This document shows positions 25,772-35,975 of a stretch of DNA of 64,000 nucleotides, one piece after another. This DNA comes from Arcobacter sp. CECT 8986 (lineage in GTDB: Bacteria; Campylobacterota; Campylobacteria; Campylobacterales; Arcobacteraceae). The stretch covers positions 62,001-126,000 of the forward strand of contig NZ_PDKG01000005.1 of the NCBI RefSeq assembly GCF_004116725.1, written 5' to 3'. The notes beneath the pieces are model-generated. The model was not told where the DNA came from. It searched no databases and worked only from the letters and a program-made list of their open reading frames with translations. Position numbers and translations under genes: made by a program. Positions within the stretch are counted from its first letter, which is position 1, and each line of letters begins with the position of its first letter.

Positions 25772-28189
25772 ATGGAATTAGAAAACTATGATTCATTTCC
25801 TCAAGAATTACCATTAATTGTAGAAGAAGATATATTTTTATACCCTTTTATGATTGCACCATTATTTCTTGATGATAAAGAAAATATTGATGCGGTAGAA
25901 GATGCAATAAATAATAATAAATTAGTAATTGTAACAGTAAGCAAACAAGGTTTTGAAAAAACAAGAAAAGAGAATAGTTTTTATGATGTGGGAGTTATTG
26001 GTAACATCATGAGAAAAGTATCTTTACCTGATGGAAAAACTAAGGTTCTTTTCCAAGGTTTAGCAAAAGGTAAGATAACTAAGTTTGATGAAGAAAATAG
26101 CTCTTTTGCTACTGTTGATTTACTTGAACCAAAAGAGTATTCAAAAGAGTCTATTGATTCTATTATTGAAGTTTTAAGAGAACAAGTAAAAAAATTATCA
26201 AGAGTAAACTCTAAGTTCCCTGTTGATTTAATAAAAACAATAGAAGAAAATGACGATGCAGTAAGAATTGCAGATTTAATCTCTTCTGTTTTAAAAATTA
26301 AAAAAGAGGATGCTTATAAGTTATTTTCTGAAGTTGATGTAGAAAAAAGACTTTTAGCAATTATTGAAACTATCAAAAAAGAGATAGAAGCTTTAAAAAT
26401 TCAAAAAGAGATTACTCAAAAAGTAAACTCAAAAATAGAAAAAACTCATAAAGATTATTTCTTAAAAGAGCAAATAAAAGCTATACAAAAAGAGCTTGGC
26501 GGAGATAATCAAAAAGATAATGAGATTAAAGCTTATAGAAAAAAGCTAAAAAAAATCAAAAACTCTATGCCTAAAGATGGATATAAAGAGACAAAAAGAC
26601 AGATTGAAAAACTAAGTAGAATGCATCAAGATTCACCAGATGCTTCACTTCTTCAAACATACATCGAACAAGTATTAGAAATACCATTTGGTGAATATGC
26701 TGATGAAAAAATATCAGTTTCAAATGTTGAAGAACAATTAAACAAAGACCATTACTCTTTATGTAAAGCAAAAGAGAGAATTTCTGAATATTTTGCTGTA
26801 AAAGAGTTATTAGAATCAAGAAAAATTGATAGTTTAAAATCAAAAGGTACAGTTTTATGTTTTGTGGGACCTCCAGGTGTAGGTAAAACTTCACTTGCAA
26901 ACTCAATTTCACAAGCTTTACATAGACCACTTGTAAGAGTTGCTCTTGGTGGGATGGAAGATGTAAATGAACTTAGAGGACACAGAAGAACATATGTTGG
27001 AGCGATGCCAGGTAGACTTGTAAAAGGTTTAGTTGATGCTAAAAAAATGAATCCAGTAATTGTACTAGATGAAATAGATAAAGTAGGGGCAAATCATAGA
27101 GGTGACCCAACTGCTGTTATGTTAGAGGTTTTAGACCCAGAACAAAACAATGAGTTTAGAGACCTTTATTTAAATTTTGCAATTGATTTATCTCAAGTTA
27201 TTTTTGTAGCAACAGCAAATGATGCTAGAAGAATTCCACCAGCATTAAAAGATAGAATGGAATTTATTGAAATTAGTTCATATACTCCAAATGAAAAATA
27301 TCACATTGCAAAAGATTATCTAATTCCTCAAGAGTTAGAAAAACATGGTCTTAAAAAAAGTGAAATTTCTATGAGTAAACCAACAATAGAAAAAATTATT
27401 GCTGAGTATACAAGAGAAGCTGGAGTAAGAAATTTAAGAAGAGTATTTGCTAAATTATTTAGAAAAGCAGTTAAAAAAATTGTTTCTGAAAAAGATACAA
27501 CAAAAGTAACTATAAATACACAAAATTTGAAAAACTATTTAGAAAATCCAATTTTCGAAATAGACCCAGCAGAAAAGAAAAATCAAGTAGGTGTTACAAA
27601 TGGTCTTGCTTGGACAGCAGTTGGTGGAGATGTTCTTAAAACTGAAGCTGTTAAGTTAAGAGGAAAAGGAATCTTATCTGTTACTGGAAATATGGGAGAT
27701 GTTATGAAAGAGTCTTCTAGAATTTCATATTCAGTAGTTAAACTTTTAATTGATGAGAAAAAAATAAAAATTGATGAAAAAGATATTCCTAAAACACCAA
27801 AAGAGAAAGAAGATAAAACAGTAGTAGAACCAAGTGAAATTTATAAAAGATATGATATTCATTTACATATACCAGAAGGTGCAACACCAAAAGATGGGCC
27901 AAGTGCTGGTATAACAATGGCAACTACAATTGCTTCTATTTTGACAAATAAAGCTGTAAAATCAGACATTGCTATGACTGGTGAGCTTACATTAACTGGA
28001 AAAGTTCTTCCAATTGGTGGACTAAAAGAGAAGTTAATTGCAGCATATAAAGCTAAAATGAAAAAAGTTTTAATTCCTAGAAAAAATCATCAAAGAGATT
28101 TAGATGAGATACCTTTAGAAGTTAAAAAAGCAATGGAAATAAAAGCCGTTGATACTATTGAAGATGTGTTAAAAGAAGCACTTATTTAA
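25772..28189 (+). CDS. lon: Lon ATP-dependent protease
   Basis: An 805-residue LonA protease that degrades damaged and regulatory proteins in the cytoplasm. It has an N-terminal substrate-recognition domain (about 1-200), a coiled linker (FLKEQIKAIQKELGG), an AAA+ domain with Walker A GPPGVGKTS at 366-374 and Walker B VIVLDEIDK, and a protease domain with nucleophile Ser711 (DGPSAGIT) and the partner Lys in the LIAAYKAK helix. The Shine-Dalgarno GGGAGGAG is unusually strong, consistent with high expression. No heat-shock promoter element was identified. Confidence 0.98.
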   Translation: MELENYDSFPQELPLIVEEDIFLYPFMIAPLFLDDKENIDAVEDAINNNKLVIVTVSKQGFEKTRKENSFYDVGVIGNIMRKVSLPDGKTKVLFQGLAKGKITKFDEENSSFATVDLLEPKEYSKESIDSIIEVLREQVKKLSRVNSKFPVDLIKTIEENDDAVRIADLISSVLKIKKEDAYKLFSEVDVEKRLLAIIETIKKEIEALKIQKEITQKVNSKIEKTHKDYFLKEQIKAIQKELGGDNQKDNEIKAYRKKLKKIKNSMPKDGYKETKRQIEKLSRMHQDSPDASLLQTYIEQVLEIPFGEYADEKISVSNVEEQLNKDHYSLCKAKERISEYFAVKELLESRKIDSLKSKGTVLCFVGPPGVGKTSLANSISQALHRPLVRVALGGMEDVNELRGHRRTYVGAMPGRLVKGLVDAKKMNPVIVLDEIDKVGANHRGDPTAVMLEVLDPEQNNEFRDLYLNFAIDLSQVIFVATANDARRIPPALKDRMEFIEISSYTPNEKYHIAKDYLIPQELEKHGLKKSEISMSKPTIEKIIAEYTREAGVRNLRRVFAKLFRKAVKKIVSEKDTTKVTINTQNLKNYLENPIFEIDPAEKKNQVGVTNGLAWTAVGGDVLKTEAVKLRGKGILSVTGNMGDVMKESSRISYSVVKLLIDEKKIKIDEKDIPKTPKEKEDKTVVEPSEIYKRYDIHLHIPEGATPKDGPSAGITMATTIASILTNKAVKSDIAMTGELTLTGKVLPIGGLKEKLIAAYKAKMKKVLIPRKNHQRDLDEIPLEVKKAMEIKAVDTIEDVLKEALI

Positions 28190-28192
28190 CAT

Positions 28193-28747
28193 ATGCCAAG
28201 AAGAGTAAGACAAAGTCAGATAATAAATAACTTTTTTACGTTTGCTACAATAGTTATTGTATCTGTTGTCTTGACTCTTTACTCAAGATATTTGACTCCT
28301 GATAAAAAAAGTGAAACTACAAAGTTTATAAAACCTACTTGTTTTTCTGTTAATTCTGAAATTAGAGTAAATAATAAAGAGTATTTAAGTAAGCTATATA
28401 AAGCTTTAAATAAAGGTTTTTACAAATTAGAGAGTAATTATATAAAGAGTATAAAAACTAAATCTTATATACAAGAGTATATATCTTTAAATGATTTTAA
28501 TAGCTATTTTGTTGATGCTATAAAATCACCTCCACTAAAAGAGCCTAAAAAATATATAACAATAAAAAATGAGTTAATAGAGTATGAAAAACCAAATAAA
28601 AACTTTGCAGGAGTAAATACTTCTTTTAGAATTAATGGAAAAGAGGTTTTTGGGGTATTTACCAATTTTGTTTATTTTGATACAATAAAATTAAATGAAA
28701 CAGTAGAGTGTACAATAAGGACTTTAAAGACAAATGCGAAACAGTAA
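28193..28747 (+). CDS. Single-pass membrane protein of unknown function
   Basis: A 184-residue protein with one N-terminal TM helix (about 12-30, FFTFATIVIVSVVLTLYS) and a periplasmic domain of about 150 residues that is mainly helix then beta. Only two cysteines are seen, flanking the domain (near residues 51 and 176), and could form a disulfide. It starts 3 nt after lon and overlaps the rhomboid gene by 14 nt, so it is translated as part of that unit. A substrate or cofactor role with the rhomboid protease is a possible inference from linkage only. Family not recognised. Confidence 0.65.
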   Translation: MPRRVRQSQIINNFFTFATIVIVSVVLTLYSRYLTPDKKSETTKFIKPTCFSVNSEIRVNNKEYLSKLYKALNKGFYKLESNYIKSIKTKSYIQEYISLNDFNSYFVDAIKSPPLKEPKKYITIKNELIEYEKPNKNFAGVNTSFRINGKEVFGVFTNFVYFDTIKLNETVECTIRTLKTNAKQ

Positions 28748-29273
28748 TTTAACTTTAACAAATATAGTAATAGCAATAACAGTATTGATGTATATAATAC
28801 AACTAAATATAAATTATGGTGGTTTAGTTTTAGGACTAAATATGTATATGCTTTATGAAGGTTTTTGGTGGCAACCACTTTCAACTATGTTTGCTCATGG
28901 TGGAATAGGGCATCTTGGTATGAATATGTTTGTTCTTTATCAATTTGGTAATGCTGTTGAGAGATTTAGAGGTAAAACTGCATTTTTTATTACTTATTTT
29001 GTATTTGGTATTCTAACTTCTATGTTAAGTTTCTTGTATATTCTATTTTTGGATAATCAAGTAAATTTAGTTGGTGCATCAGGAGCAATATGTGCACTTT
29101 TAGGTTATGTTGCATTAATCGACCCTTTTCAAAGAAAAGGAATAGTAACTTGGATATTATTAATCTCAGTTGCACCACTACTAATTGGACTTCCAATTGC
29201 TTGGTATTCACACTTTATTGGTTTAGGGATTGGTTTCCTATTTGGTGGTATTAGAAGACTAAGAAAATCATAA
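28734..29273 (+). CDS. Rhomboid-family intramembrane serine protease, 3' end supplied by the integrated element
   Basis: A 179-residue six-TM rhomboid protease. Catalytic Ser116 is in GASGA and catalytic His160 in WYSHFIGLGIGF; the HGGIGHLGMNM segment at 55-65 is the conserved His/Asn region. The gene reads through intact. However, a diverged second copy of its last 43 codons lies at 47523, beyond the mobile element. The shared 17-bp core ends just before the His160 codon, so the His and C-terminal tail now in use came with the element. The sequence upstream of the core is native chromosome. Confidence 0.92.
   Translation: MRNSNLTLTNIVIAITVLMYIIQLNINYGGLVLGLNMYMLYEGFWWQPLSTMFAHGGIGHLGMNMFVLYQFGNAVERFRGKTAFFITYFVFGILTSMLSFLYILFLDNQVNLVGASGAICALLGYVALIDPFQRKGIVTWILLISVAPLLIGLPIAWYSHFIGLGIGFLFGGIRRLRKS
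29193..29209 (+). other. attL core candidate
   Basis: CCAATTGCTTGGTATTC encodes P-I-A-W-Y-S of the rhomboid protein just before catalytic His160. It is the longest exact match to the right-end copy. CCAA-TTGC-TTGG within it is a short inverted repeat with a 4-nt centre, as expected for strand exchange by a tyrosine recombinase. The true crossover could lie elsewhere in the wider homologous segment. Confidence 0.7.
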
Positions 29274-29335
29274 AAAATTTAGAAAAATAAAAATCATTTT
29301 AAATGCTTTTGAGTGTTTATTTTTGTATTTAAGGG

Positions 29336-29349
29336 GTATAAAAAAGTGT
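29336..29349 (+). repeat. Copy 1 of repeated word, left end
   Basis: GTATAAAAAAGTGT lies between attL and the integrase start. The same 14 nt recurs near the right end (47470), and its last 13 nt recur in front of the rep gene (38542). The position just inside the element end suits an arm-type integrase or accessory-protein site. Confidence 0.55.
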
Positions 29350-29394
29350 TCACGATATACTTATTTTAATATTTTATACACTTAGGTTTAAATA

Positions 29395-30648
29395 ATGGGA
29401 AAATACAAAGGTATATCAACTAAAAAAATGAAAGATGGTTCTATTGCTGTAATGGCAAGATTTAAACATAATGGAATTACTTATCCAATAAAAAACTTAA
29501 CAAAACTTCATGGATGTAAAACAGAGAAAGAAGGTTTTGAAAAATTAAATGAAATTAAACTTCTTTTATCACAAGATAAAGATCCTTTTTCAACTTCAAA
29601 TGGCACTCTTAATAATTTATTTGAAACAATGATTGAATTAAATGAAAAGAATGGAGTTTGGGCTGAATCAACTATAAAAAATCAAAAATATTTTTATTAC
29701 AAGCATATTTCATCAGTAATTGGTAAAATGAAAATAGAAAAGATAAAGTATGAAAATATTATGTCTATTTTAAACACTTTCAAACACCATCAAACTTCTG
29801 CAAAAAATCAAGTTATAAATGTATTAAGACCAATTTTTAAAGAAGAATATAAAAAAGGAACTATTCTAAAAAATGTTATGTTAGATATTGATAAGATTAA
29901 GGGAACTGTTCAAAAAGAAGACTTAACAAAAAGAACTAATCATAATTATACTGAAATAGTAAGAGGTTTATATAATGCAATACCTCTTTATGACCAAGCA
30001 CATAAAGATAATATAAAACAACATCAAATGTTTTTATATATGTTATTATTGACTACACACAGATATGGTGAATTAAATCAATTAGAAAAAAAGCACTGTG
30101 ATATAAAAAATAAGAAAATTGTAGCACCAAAGACAATTACAAAATCAAAAAGAGATTACCATTATCCTATACCTGATGAGTGTTTAGATTTTATTAAAAA
30201 TGCACCTGAAGGAAAACTTTTTAATGTCCCTAGGGGAGGAACAGCAGGTAGGGTTTTTCATAGATTACTAATGAAAGCTAAGATTGAAACAATAGATAGT
30301 CATAGTATGTCAATGCATGACACTAGAAAACTTATGTTGTCAATAATGGTTTCAAAACTTGGAATTGATAGTAGATTAGCAGATTACTGTTTAGAACATA
30401 AACAACAAGGAACAATTAAACATTATCTTGAATTTACATATGAAGATAAGGTTGGAGCTTATAAAAAATATTGGAGTTATGTTAGAAATGAAATAATTCC
30501 AGAAAATGAAGTTGAAACATTAGTTGAGATAAAAAATAAAGATAATAATAGTTCTAACCTTGAAAAAATAAAAGAGTTAGTTGATTTATTAAAAAATGGA
30601 TATATAACCAAAGAACAATTTGAAATAGAAAGAGATAAATTATATTGA
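29395..30648 (+). CDS. Tyrosine-recombinase integrase with SHOCT-like C-terminal tail
   Basis: A 417-residue site-specific recombinase, 122 nt inside the left end and directed inward. It has an N-terminal arm-binding region, a SAM-like core-binding domain (about 70-160), and a catalytic domain with Arg223 (THRYGE), a Lys in TKSKRDYHY, His308-x-x-Arg311 (HDTR), His335 and Tyr344 (KHYLEF), the full tyrosine-recombinase set. The last 30 residues (IKELVDLLKNGYITKEQFE) match the SHOCT short C-terminal motif and are not part of the catalytic fold. It should integrate and, with a directionality factor, excise the element at the rhomboid gene. Confidence 0.92.
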   Translation: MGKYKGISTKKMKDGSIAVMARFKHNGITYPIKNLTKLHGCKTEKEGFEKLNEIKLLLSQDKDPFSTSNGTLNNLFETMIELNEKNGVWAESTIKNQKYFYYKHISSVIGKMKIEKIKYENIMSILNTFKHHQTSAKNQVINVLRPIFKEEYKKGTILKNVMLDIDKIKGTVQKEDLTKRTNHNYTEIVRGLYNAIPLYDQAHKDNIKQHQMFLYMLLLTTHRYGELNQLEKKHCDIKNKKIVAPKTITKSKRDYHYPIPDECLDFIKNAPEGKLFNVPRGGTAGRVFHRLLMKAKIETIDSHSMSMHDTRKLMLSIMVSKLGIDSRLADYCLEHKQQGTIKHYLEFTYEDKVGAYKKYWSYVRNEIIPENEVETLVEIKNKDNNSSNLEKIKELVDLLKNGYITKEQFEIERDKLY

Positions 30649-31037
30649 TTTAAAAATTTTCTAAGAAAAATAATTGAAATCCAAATTCATTCTATACATT
30701 TTAATTTATAATAAAATATTAGAATAATAAATGAATAAGACCTTATTTAATTATCTTAAAGAAAAAAAGCAAATACTCTATATCAATAAAGTTTTAGAGC
30801 AAGAAGATATATTGAATTAAGAATATTTAGCATTGTTATTAAAGGTATAATTACAGCCTTCCTTACATACCAAGTTATAGGGTTTAATTTTATTTAACAA
30901 GTGCTTTTTCCTCTAAAATTGTAAGAAAGTGATACATATTCCTTGCATTTAATACTAATAAATTAAAAATATAAACTAAAATTATTTCTATATAAACTAA
31001 AAAAGCTATAATTGACTATCTTAAATTGGAAAACTCA
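30649..31037. other. Gene-poor stretch between integrase and hsdR
   Basis: 389 nt of very AT-rich DNA. It contains one possible 29-codon frame at 30731-30820 (starting MNKTLFNYL) without a convincing ribosome-binding site, which may be a remnant. Otherwise I see nothing I can name; it must hold the promoter of the restriction operon, but no box stands out. A TTG at 31026 in frame with hsdR is not preferred over ATG 31038. Confidence 0.4.
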
Positions 31038-33734
31038 ATGACAGAAGCACAAACAAGATTTGATTTAATAGACATAGAACTAAATAATAGTGGTTGGAAT
31101 ATAAATGATACTCTAAAAGTAATTCAAGAGTATGAAATAGAATTAGATGACAACTTACCTGCATTTTTTGATAAAACAAAAAGATATGTTGATTATGTAT
31201 TATTAAATAAAACTGGACATATAATTGCTGTTGTTGAAGCTAAAAGAGATAATAAAGCTGTCCAAAGTGCTAAAACACAAGCTGAATATTATGCAAGAAG
31301 AATTAAAAACAAACAAGGTTTTGCACCATTTATTTATATTACAAATGGAAATGAAATAGAATTTTGGGATAGTGAAAATGGTGTTCCAAGAAAAGTTCTA
31401 TCTTACCACTCACTTGAAGATTTAGAAACTTATAGAAAAAGAAATGAAAACAATATAGTCTTATCACCTGAATTACTAAATAAAAATATTGCAGGAAGAC
31501 ATTATCAAGTTGAAGCTATTACAAGAACTCTTGAAAAGTTAAATGATAAACATAGAAGTATATTATGGGTTATGGCAACTGGAACTGGTAAAACAAGAAC
31601 TATTATATCATTGGTAGATATTTTATTAAGAGAAGGTTTTGTAAAAAGAGTTTTATTTTTAGCAGATAGAAGAGAATTAGCAAGACAAGCTATGGATAAC
31701 TTCAAAGAACATTTACCTAACCAATCAAGACAAAGAATTGAAACAGAAACTTTTGAAAAAGATAAAAGGTTATATGTATCAACTTATCAAACTATGATGT
31801 CATTACTTAAAAAAACAGATATTAGTCAAGGTTTCTTTGATTTAGTAGTTGCAGATGAAAGTCATAGAAGTATTTATAACTATTATGGGCAACTATTTTT
31901 AAAATTTGATGCTTTAAAACTTGGACTTACAGCTACACCAGTTGATTTTATTGATAGAGATACTTTTAGGTTCTTTGGAACTGATAAAGGTAATCCAACT
32001 TTTGCATATACTTATGAACAAGCTATTGAAGATAACTATTTATGTCCTTATGAAGTAATGAATATAAAAACAAAATTTCAAGACAAGGGAATTAGGTTTA
32101 ATCAATTATCAAAAGAGGAACAAGAGAAGTTAAAAAATAGTGGTTTTAGTGAAGAAGATATTGATTTTGAAGGAACTACTATTGAAAAAGCAGTTATCAA
32201 TGATGATACTAATAGAAAAATCCTAACTACTTTTATGGATAACTGTTATAAACACCCAATAACAAACCTACCTGCAAAAACAATTATATTTGCTGTAAGT
32301 AAGCAACATGCTTATAGATTAGAAAAACTATTTAATGAACTATTCCCTCAATATCATTCAAAAGTAGCAAAGGTTATAGTATCTGAACTAAACAATACAG
32401 AAGAACTAATCAAAGAGTTTAGAGATGTAGATAGTGGTTTTAATATTGCTATTTCTGTTGATATGTTAGATACTGGTATTGATGTTCCTTCTATTATGAA
32501 TTTAGTATTTGCTAAACCTGTGTTTAGTAGAGCTAAGTTTTGGCAAATGATAGGAAGAGGAACAAGACTATATGATGAAGTTTTCACAAAAGAAAAATTT
32601 GTAATATTTGATTTTTGGGGTAATTTTGAATACTTCAATGATAAGCCAGAAGGTTTTGAACCAAAAGAACAAATTTCTTTAAATAGAAAAATATTTAATG
32701 AAAATATACAACTACTTAAAAACTTAGATAATGAAGAGTTTGAATATGTAAAAGAAGAGATAAGAGAACAAATAAACTCTTTACCCAAAGAAGACTTCTT
32801 TATCAAATCAAAAGCAACACTTTTATCAAATGTAAATGAAGATTTTTACAATAATCTAAAATCAAACCTTTTAGCACTTGGAAACATATCTGAACTAATT
32901 GATAGAATAGAAGTAAAAGAACCACAAGAATTACAATTTAGAGTAAAGGTTAAAAAACTTCAAAATGTAAAAATCAAAAAAGATACAAAACTAATTGAAA
33001 AATATATCAACTCTATTTTAAATGATATAGAAAGAGTTAGAGTAAATAAATCACTTTCAATAGTAAAAGATAATTTAGAACTATTAGATAAATGTAGTGA
33101 TGGTAAGTATTGGTTTGAAATAGATTTTAATACTACAAATGAGATAACAGATATTTTAGCTCCTTTAATGAAATACAAATCAAAAAATGAAGTTCAAGTT
33201 GTTCATTTTGATTTAGAAGATGCAATTTCAACTATTACGGATATTGAAATAAATCACCCATCTGTAAATATAAAAGAGTATGAAAAAAGTTTATTAGAAA
33301 CCTTACAAAAGATAATAAACCAATCACAAACTTTACAAAAATTATTTATAGGTGCTCCTTTAAATAATGAAGATATTGAAAACCTAAAAAATGATTTAAT
33401 AGAACAAGGTTTAGATACTGAACAGCTTTGTAAAATATTTGATTGTAAATCAAATGATATGGTTGAGATTTTAAGCAATATCATCAATAAAAAAGAGTAT
33501 AAACTTCCCTTTTTACTTGATAAATTTATAGAAACACATACATTAAACTCAAATCAAATTGAGTTTATAAAAGCTATAAAACACTATATAAAAGAAAAAC
33601 ATAATATTACAAGAAAAGATTTAATGCAAAACCCATTTACAAAATATCATAAAATGGGAATATTAGGTATGTTTAAAGGTAGTCTAATGAATGAATTAGT
33701 TGAGATAATAGATGATAAGGAAACTGCTGTATGA
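31038..33734 (+). CDS. hsdR: Type I restriction enzyme, R (motor/nuclease) subunit
   Basis: An 898-residue HsdR of the EcoEI-like group, the translocating and cutting subunit. The N-terminal PD-(D/E)XK nuclease is seen as VDYVLLN followed by VVEAKRD. The SF2 helicase follows with Walker A in ATGTGKT near 180-187, motif II DESH at 273-276, motif III GLTATP, and motif VI IGRGTRL. The C-terminal helical region that docks to the methylase is present. The gene looks intact. hsdS starts within its last codons (4-nt overlap). First gene of a five-gene operon. Confidence 0.94.
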   Translation: MTEAQTRFDLIDIELNNSGWNINDTLKVIQEYEIELDDNLPAFFDKTKRYVDYVLLNKTGHIIAVVEAKRDNKAVQSAKTQAEYYARRIKNKQGFAPFIYITNGNEIEFWDSENGVPRKVLSYHSLEDLETYRKRNENNIVLSPELLNKNIAGRHYQVEAITRTLEKLNDKHRSILWVMATGTGKTRTIISLVDILLREGFVKRVLFLADRRELARQAMDNFKEHLPNQSRQRIETETFEKDKRLYVSTYQTMMSLLKKTDISQGFFDLVVADESHRSIYNYYGQLFLKFDALKLGLTATPVDFIDRDTFRFFGTDKGNPTFAYTYEQAIEDNYLCPYEVMNIKTKFQDKGIRFNQLSKEEQEKLKNSGFSEEDIDFEGTTIEKAVINDDTNRKILTTFMDNCYKHPITNLPAKTIIFAVSKQHAYRLEKLFNELFPQYHSKVAKVIVSELNNTEELIKEFRDVDSGFNIAISVDMLDTGIDVPSIMNLVFAKPVFSRAKFWQMIGRGTRLYDEVFTKEKFVIFDFWGNFEYFNDKPEGFEPKEQISLNRKIFNENIQLLKNLDNEEFEYVKEEIREQINSLPKEDFFIKSKATLLSNVNEDFYNNLKSNLLALGNISELIDRIEVKEPQELQFRVKVKKLQNVKIKKDTKLIEKYINSILNDIERVRVNKSLSIVKDNLELLDKCSDGKYWFEIDFNTTNEITDILAPLMKYKSKNEVQVVHFDLEDAISTITDIEINHPSVNIKEYEKSLLETLQKIINQSQTLQKLFIGAPLNNEDIENLKNDLIEQGLDTEQLCKIFDCKSNDMVEILSNIINKKEYKLPFLLDKFIETHTLNSNQIEFIKAIKHYIKEKHNITRKDLMQNPFTKYHKMGILGMFKGSLMNELVEIIDDKETAV

Positions 33735-34960
33735 TAAATAATCTTCCAAATGGTTGGAAAGTTGAAAAGTTAGAGAAATTGTGTAGTTTTATAAATGGAT
33801 TTGCATTCAAATCAAGTGATTATGTAGATAATTCAAATACAGTTAGTATTAGAATGAGTAATATAAGACCTAATGCAAGTTTTGACTATACCCATAATAT
33901 TAGATATTTACCAGATAACTTTGCTGAAAAATATAGTCAATATATTTTAAAAGATGGAGATATAATTGTTGCAATGACTGATATGGGTCAAACTATGAAT
34001 ATCTTAGGTGTTCCTACAATTGTTAGAAAAGATATAAATCAAAATATAAACTTTTTATTAAATCAAAGGGTAGGAAAACTTTTTAATTTTGATAAAGATA
34101 TTGTTTTAGTAGATTATATAAAATTATTTATGGCAACAGATTATATTCATAATTTTTATAAACAATTAGGTGGAGGTGGATTACAGATAAATTTATCAAA
34201 AAAAGATTTACTTTCTGCACCAATTTTAATCCCACCATTTCAACAACAAGAAAAAATAGTAAAAGTTCTTGATTTAACTTCAAATCTAATAGAAAAACAA
34301 AAAGAACTTTTAAAAAAATATGATTTATTTTTAAAATCAAAGTTTATTGAAATGTTTGGAGACCCAATTAAAAACCCTATGGGGTGGGAAACTGAAAAAT
34401 TAGGTAAATTAGCTGATTGGAAAGGTGGAGGAACACCTTCAAGAAAAAAACCTGAATATTTTGATGGAGATATTCCTTGGATTACTACAATTTCATTAGG
34501 AAAAATTTACATAAATGAAGAAGATGCAGTTGAATTTATTACAAATGAAGCAGTAGATAATAGTGCTACTAAAATTATTCCTAAAAACTCTATTATAATT
34601 GGAACAAGGGTAGGAGTAGGAAAAGTATCAATAAATAAATCAGAACTTTGCACTAATCAAGATATTATGTCAATGACAAATATATCAACTAACTTATCAA
34701 ACATATTTTTATATTTCTTTATAAATTATTACAATGATTTTCTAAAATCACAACAAAGAGGTGCTACAATTCAAGGTATTACTGGACCAGTATTAAAAGA
34801 TTTAGATACTATTTTACCACCCATAGAACTACAAAATAAATTTGCTTCAATAGTTGAAAAAATTGAAACTATAAAAGAAAAAGAAAATCAAAAACTAAAA
34901 CAACTAGAAGATTTACATTACTCTTTAATGCAAAAAGCTTTCAAAGGAGAAATTCAATAA
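33731..34960 (+). CDS. hsdS: Type I restriction enzyme, S (specificity) subunit
   Basis: A 409-residue specificity subunit that picks the DNA target for the methylase and the nuclease. It has two target-recognition domains, each starting with a WKVEKL / WETEKL type segment (near residues 9 and 217) and each ending in a helical spacer (PPFQQQEKIVKVLD and PPIELQNKFASIVEKIE). The two-fold repeat is typical and implies a bipartite recognition site, which cannot be predicted. Starts in the hsdR stop (ATGA) and its TAATG end overlaps the nuclease gene by 1 nt. Confidence 0.93.
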   Translation: MINNLPNGWKVEKLEKLCSFINGFAFKSSDYVDNSNTVSIRMSNIRPNASFDYTHNIRYLPDNFAEKYSQYILKDGDIIVAMTDMGQTMNILGVPTIVRKDINQNINFLLNQRVGKLFNFDKDIVLVDYIKLFMATDYIHNFYKQLGGGGLQINLSKKDLLSAPILIPPFQQQEKIVKVLDLTSNLIEKQKELLKKYDLFLKSKFIEMFGDPIKNPMGWETEKLGKLADWKGGGTPSRKKPEYFDGDIPWITTISLGKIYINEEDAVEFITNEAVDNSATKIIPKNSIIIGTRVGVGKVSINKSELCTNQDIMSMTNISTNLSNIFLYFFINYYNDFLKSQQRGATIQGITGPVLKDLDTILPPIELQNKFASIVEKIETIKEKENQKLKQLEDLHYSLMQKAFKGEIQ

Positions 34961-35970
34961 TGGCTATTTTTAGATTTAACAATAACAATTTTGAAAAAGT
35001 AGAACAAACAAAGTTTTCAAATGAGGGGATACTTGAAAGACAACATATTCAAAATGCTTTAAAAAAACAAATTGAAATCATTTCTCCAAATCTTTTGGTT
35101 ATATCAGAAGAGTTTTGTGAATGGGAAGATAGTAGAAGAAGAATTGATTTATTAGCTATTGATAGAGATGCTAATATTGTAGTTATTGAACTAAAAAGAA
35201 CTGAAACTGGTGAGCATATGGAATTACAAGCTTTAAGATATGCTTCTATGGTTTCAACACTTACATTTAAAAGAGCAGTAGAAATATTTGAAAAGTATTT
35301 AAAATCAATAGAAAGTGATTTAAACCCACAAGAAGAGATTTTGTCATTTTTAGGTTGGAGTGAAGAAGAAAGTAAAGATGAGTTTGCTAATGATGTAAAA
35401 ATCATACTTGTTTCAAGTGATTTTTCAAAAGAACTTACAACTTCTGTAATGTGGTTAAATGAAAGAAAAATAGATATAAAATGTTTTAGACTAATACCAT
35501 ATAAAATGGATAATGAAGTTTTAATTGATGTTCAACAAATTATACCTTTACCAGAAGCAGAAAGTTATCAAATAAAAATAAGAGAACAAAAAGAAGAAAA
35601 AAGAGAAGCAAGAACTGGAATAAGGGATTATTCAAGATACTGTTTCAATGGTGAAAATGGATTGTCAAAAAGAGGTATTGTTTTAGCTATTTGGAAACAG
35701 TATTTACAAGATAATAAAAACTTAACAATATCTAAACTTCAAAATGATTTTCCAAAGGATATTAAAGGTAATTTGTTTGTTTTAAAACAACAAGCATTAG
35801 AACAACAAGAAAGAGATAGTAATAATCTAACAAGATACTTCCTTGAAAATGATGCAATTGCTATTATTGACAATAGTGAATATGTAATTTCTAATCAATG
35901 GGGAAAAGGTAATATAGAAAAGTTTATAGATTATGCAAAAAAATTAGGTTATGAAATAGGTGAGGAATAA
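34960..35970 (+). CDS. PD-(D/E)XK nuclease-domain protein inside the restriction operon
   Basis: A 336-residue protein between hsdS and hsdM. The N-terminal half shows a RecB/NucS-like nuclease core: RRRIDLLAI (Asp) then IVVIELKRTE (E-x-K), with a preceding LERQHIQ helix holding a possible conserved Glu. A charged linker (REQKEEKREAR) follows, then a DNA-binding-looking domain (GLSKRGIVLAIWKQYL, NDFPKDIKG, YFLENDAIAII). It overlaps hsdS by 1 nt and hsdM starts 5 nt after it, so it is translationally locked into the operon. It could be a second effector nuclease or a DNA-end processing partner. Such a gene is not a standard type I subunit. Confidence 0.78.
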   Translation: MAIFRFNNNNFEKVEQTKFSNEGILERQHIQNALKKQIEIISPNLLVISEEFCEWEDSRRRIDLLAIDRDANIVVIELKRTETGEHMELQALRYASMVSTLTFKRAVEIFEKYLKSIESDLNPQEEILSFLGWSEEESKDEFANDVKIILVSSDFSKELTTSVMWLNERKIDIKCFRLIPYKMDNEVLIDVQQIIPLPEAESYQIKIREQKEEKREARTGIRDYSRYCFNGENGLSKRGIVLAIWKQYLQDNKNLTISKLQNDFPKDIKGNLFVLKQQALEQQERDSNNLTRYFLENDAIAIIDNSEYVISNQWGKGNIEKFIDYAKKLGYEIGEE

Positions 35971-35975
35971 TAAGA

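Noticed and set aside
30731-30820. 29-codon frame after the integrase
   Set aside because: No ribosome-binding site and no recognisable features; noted only within the gap description.
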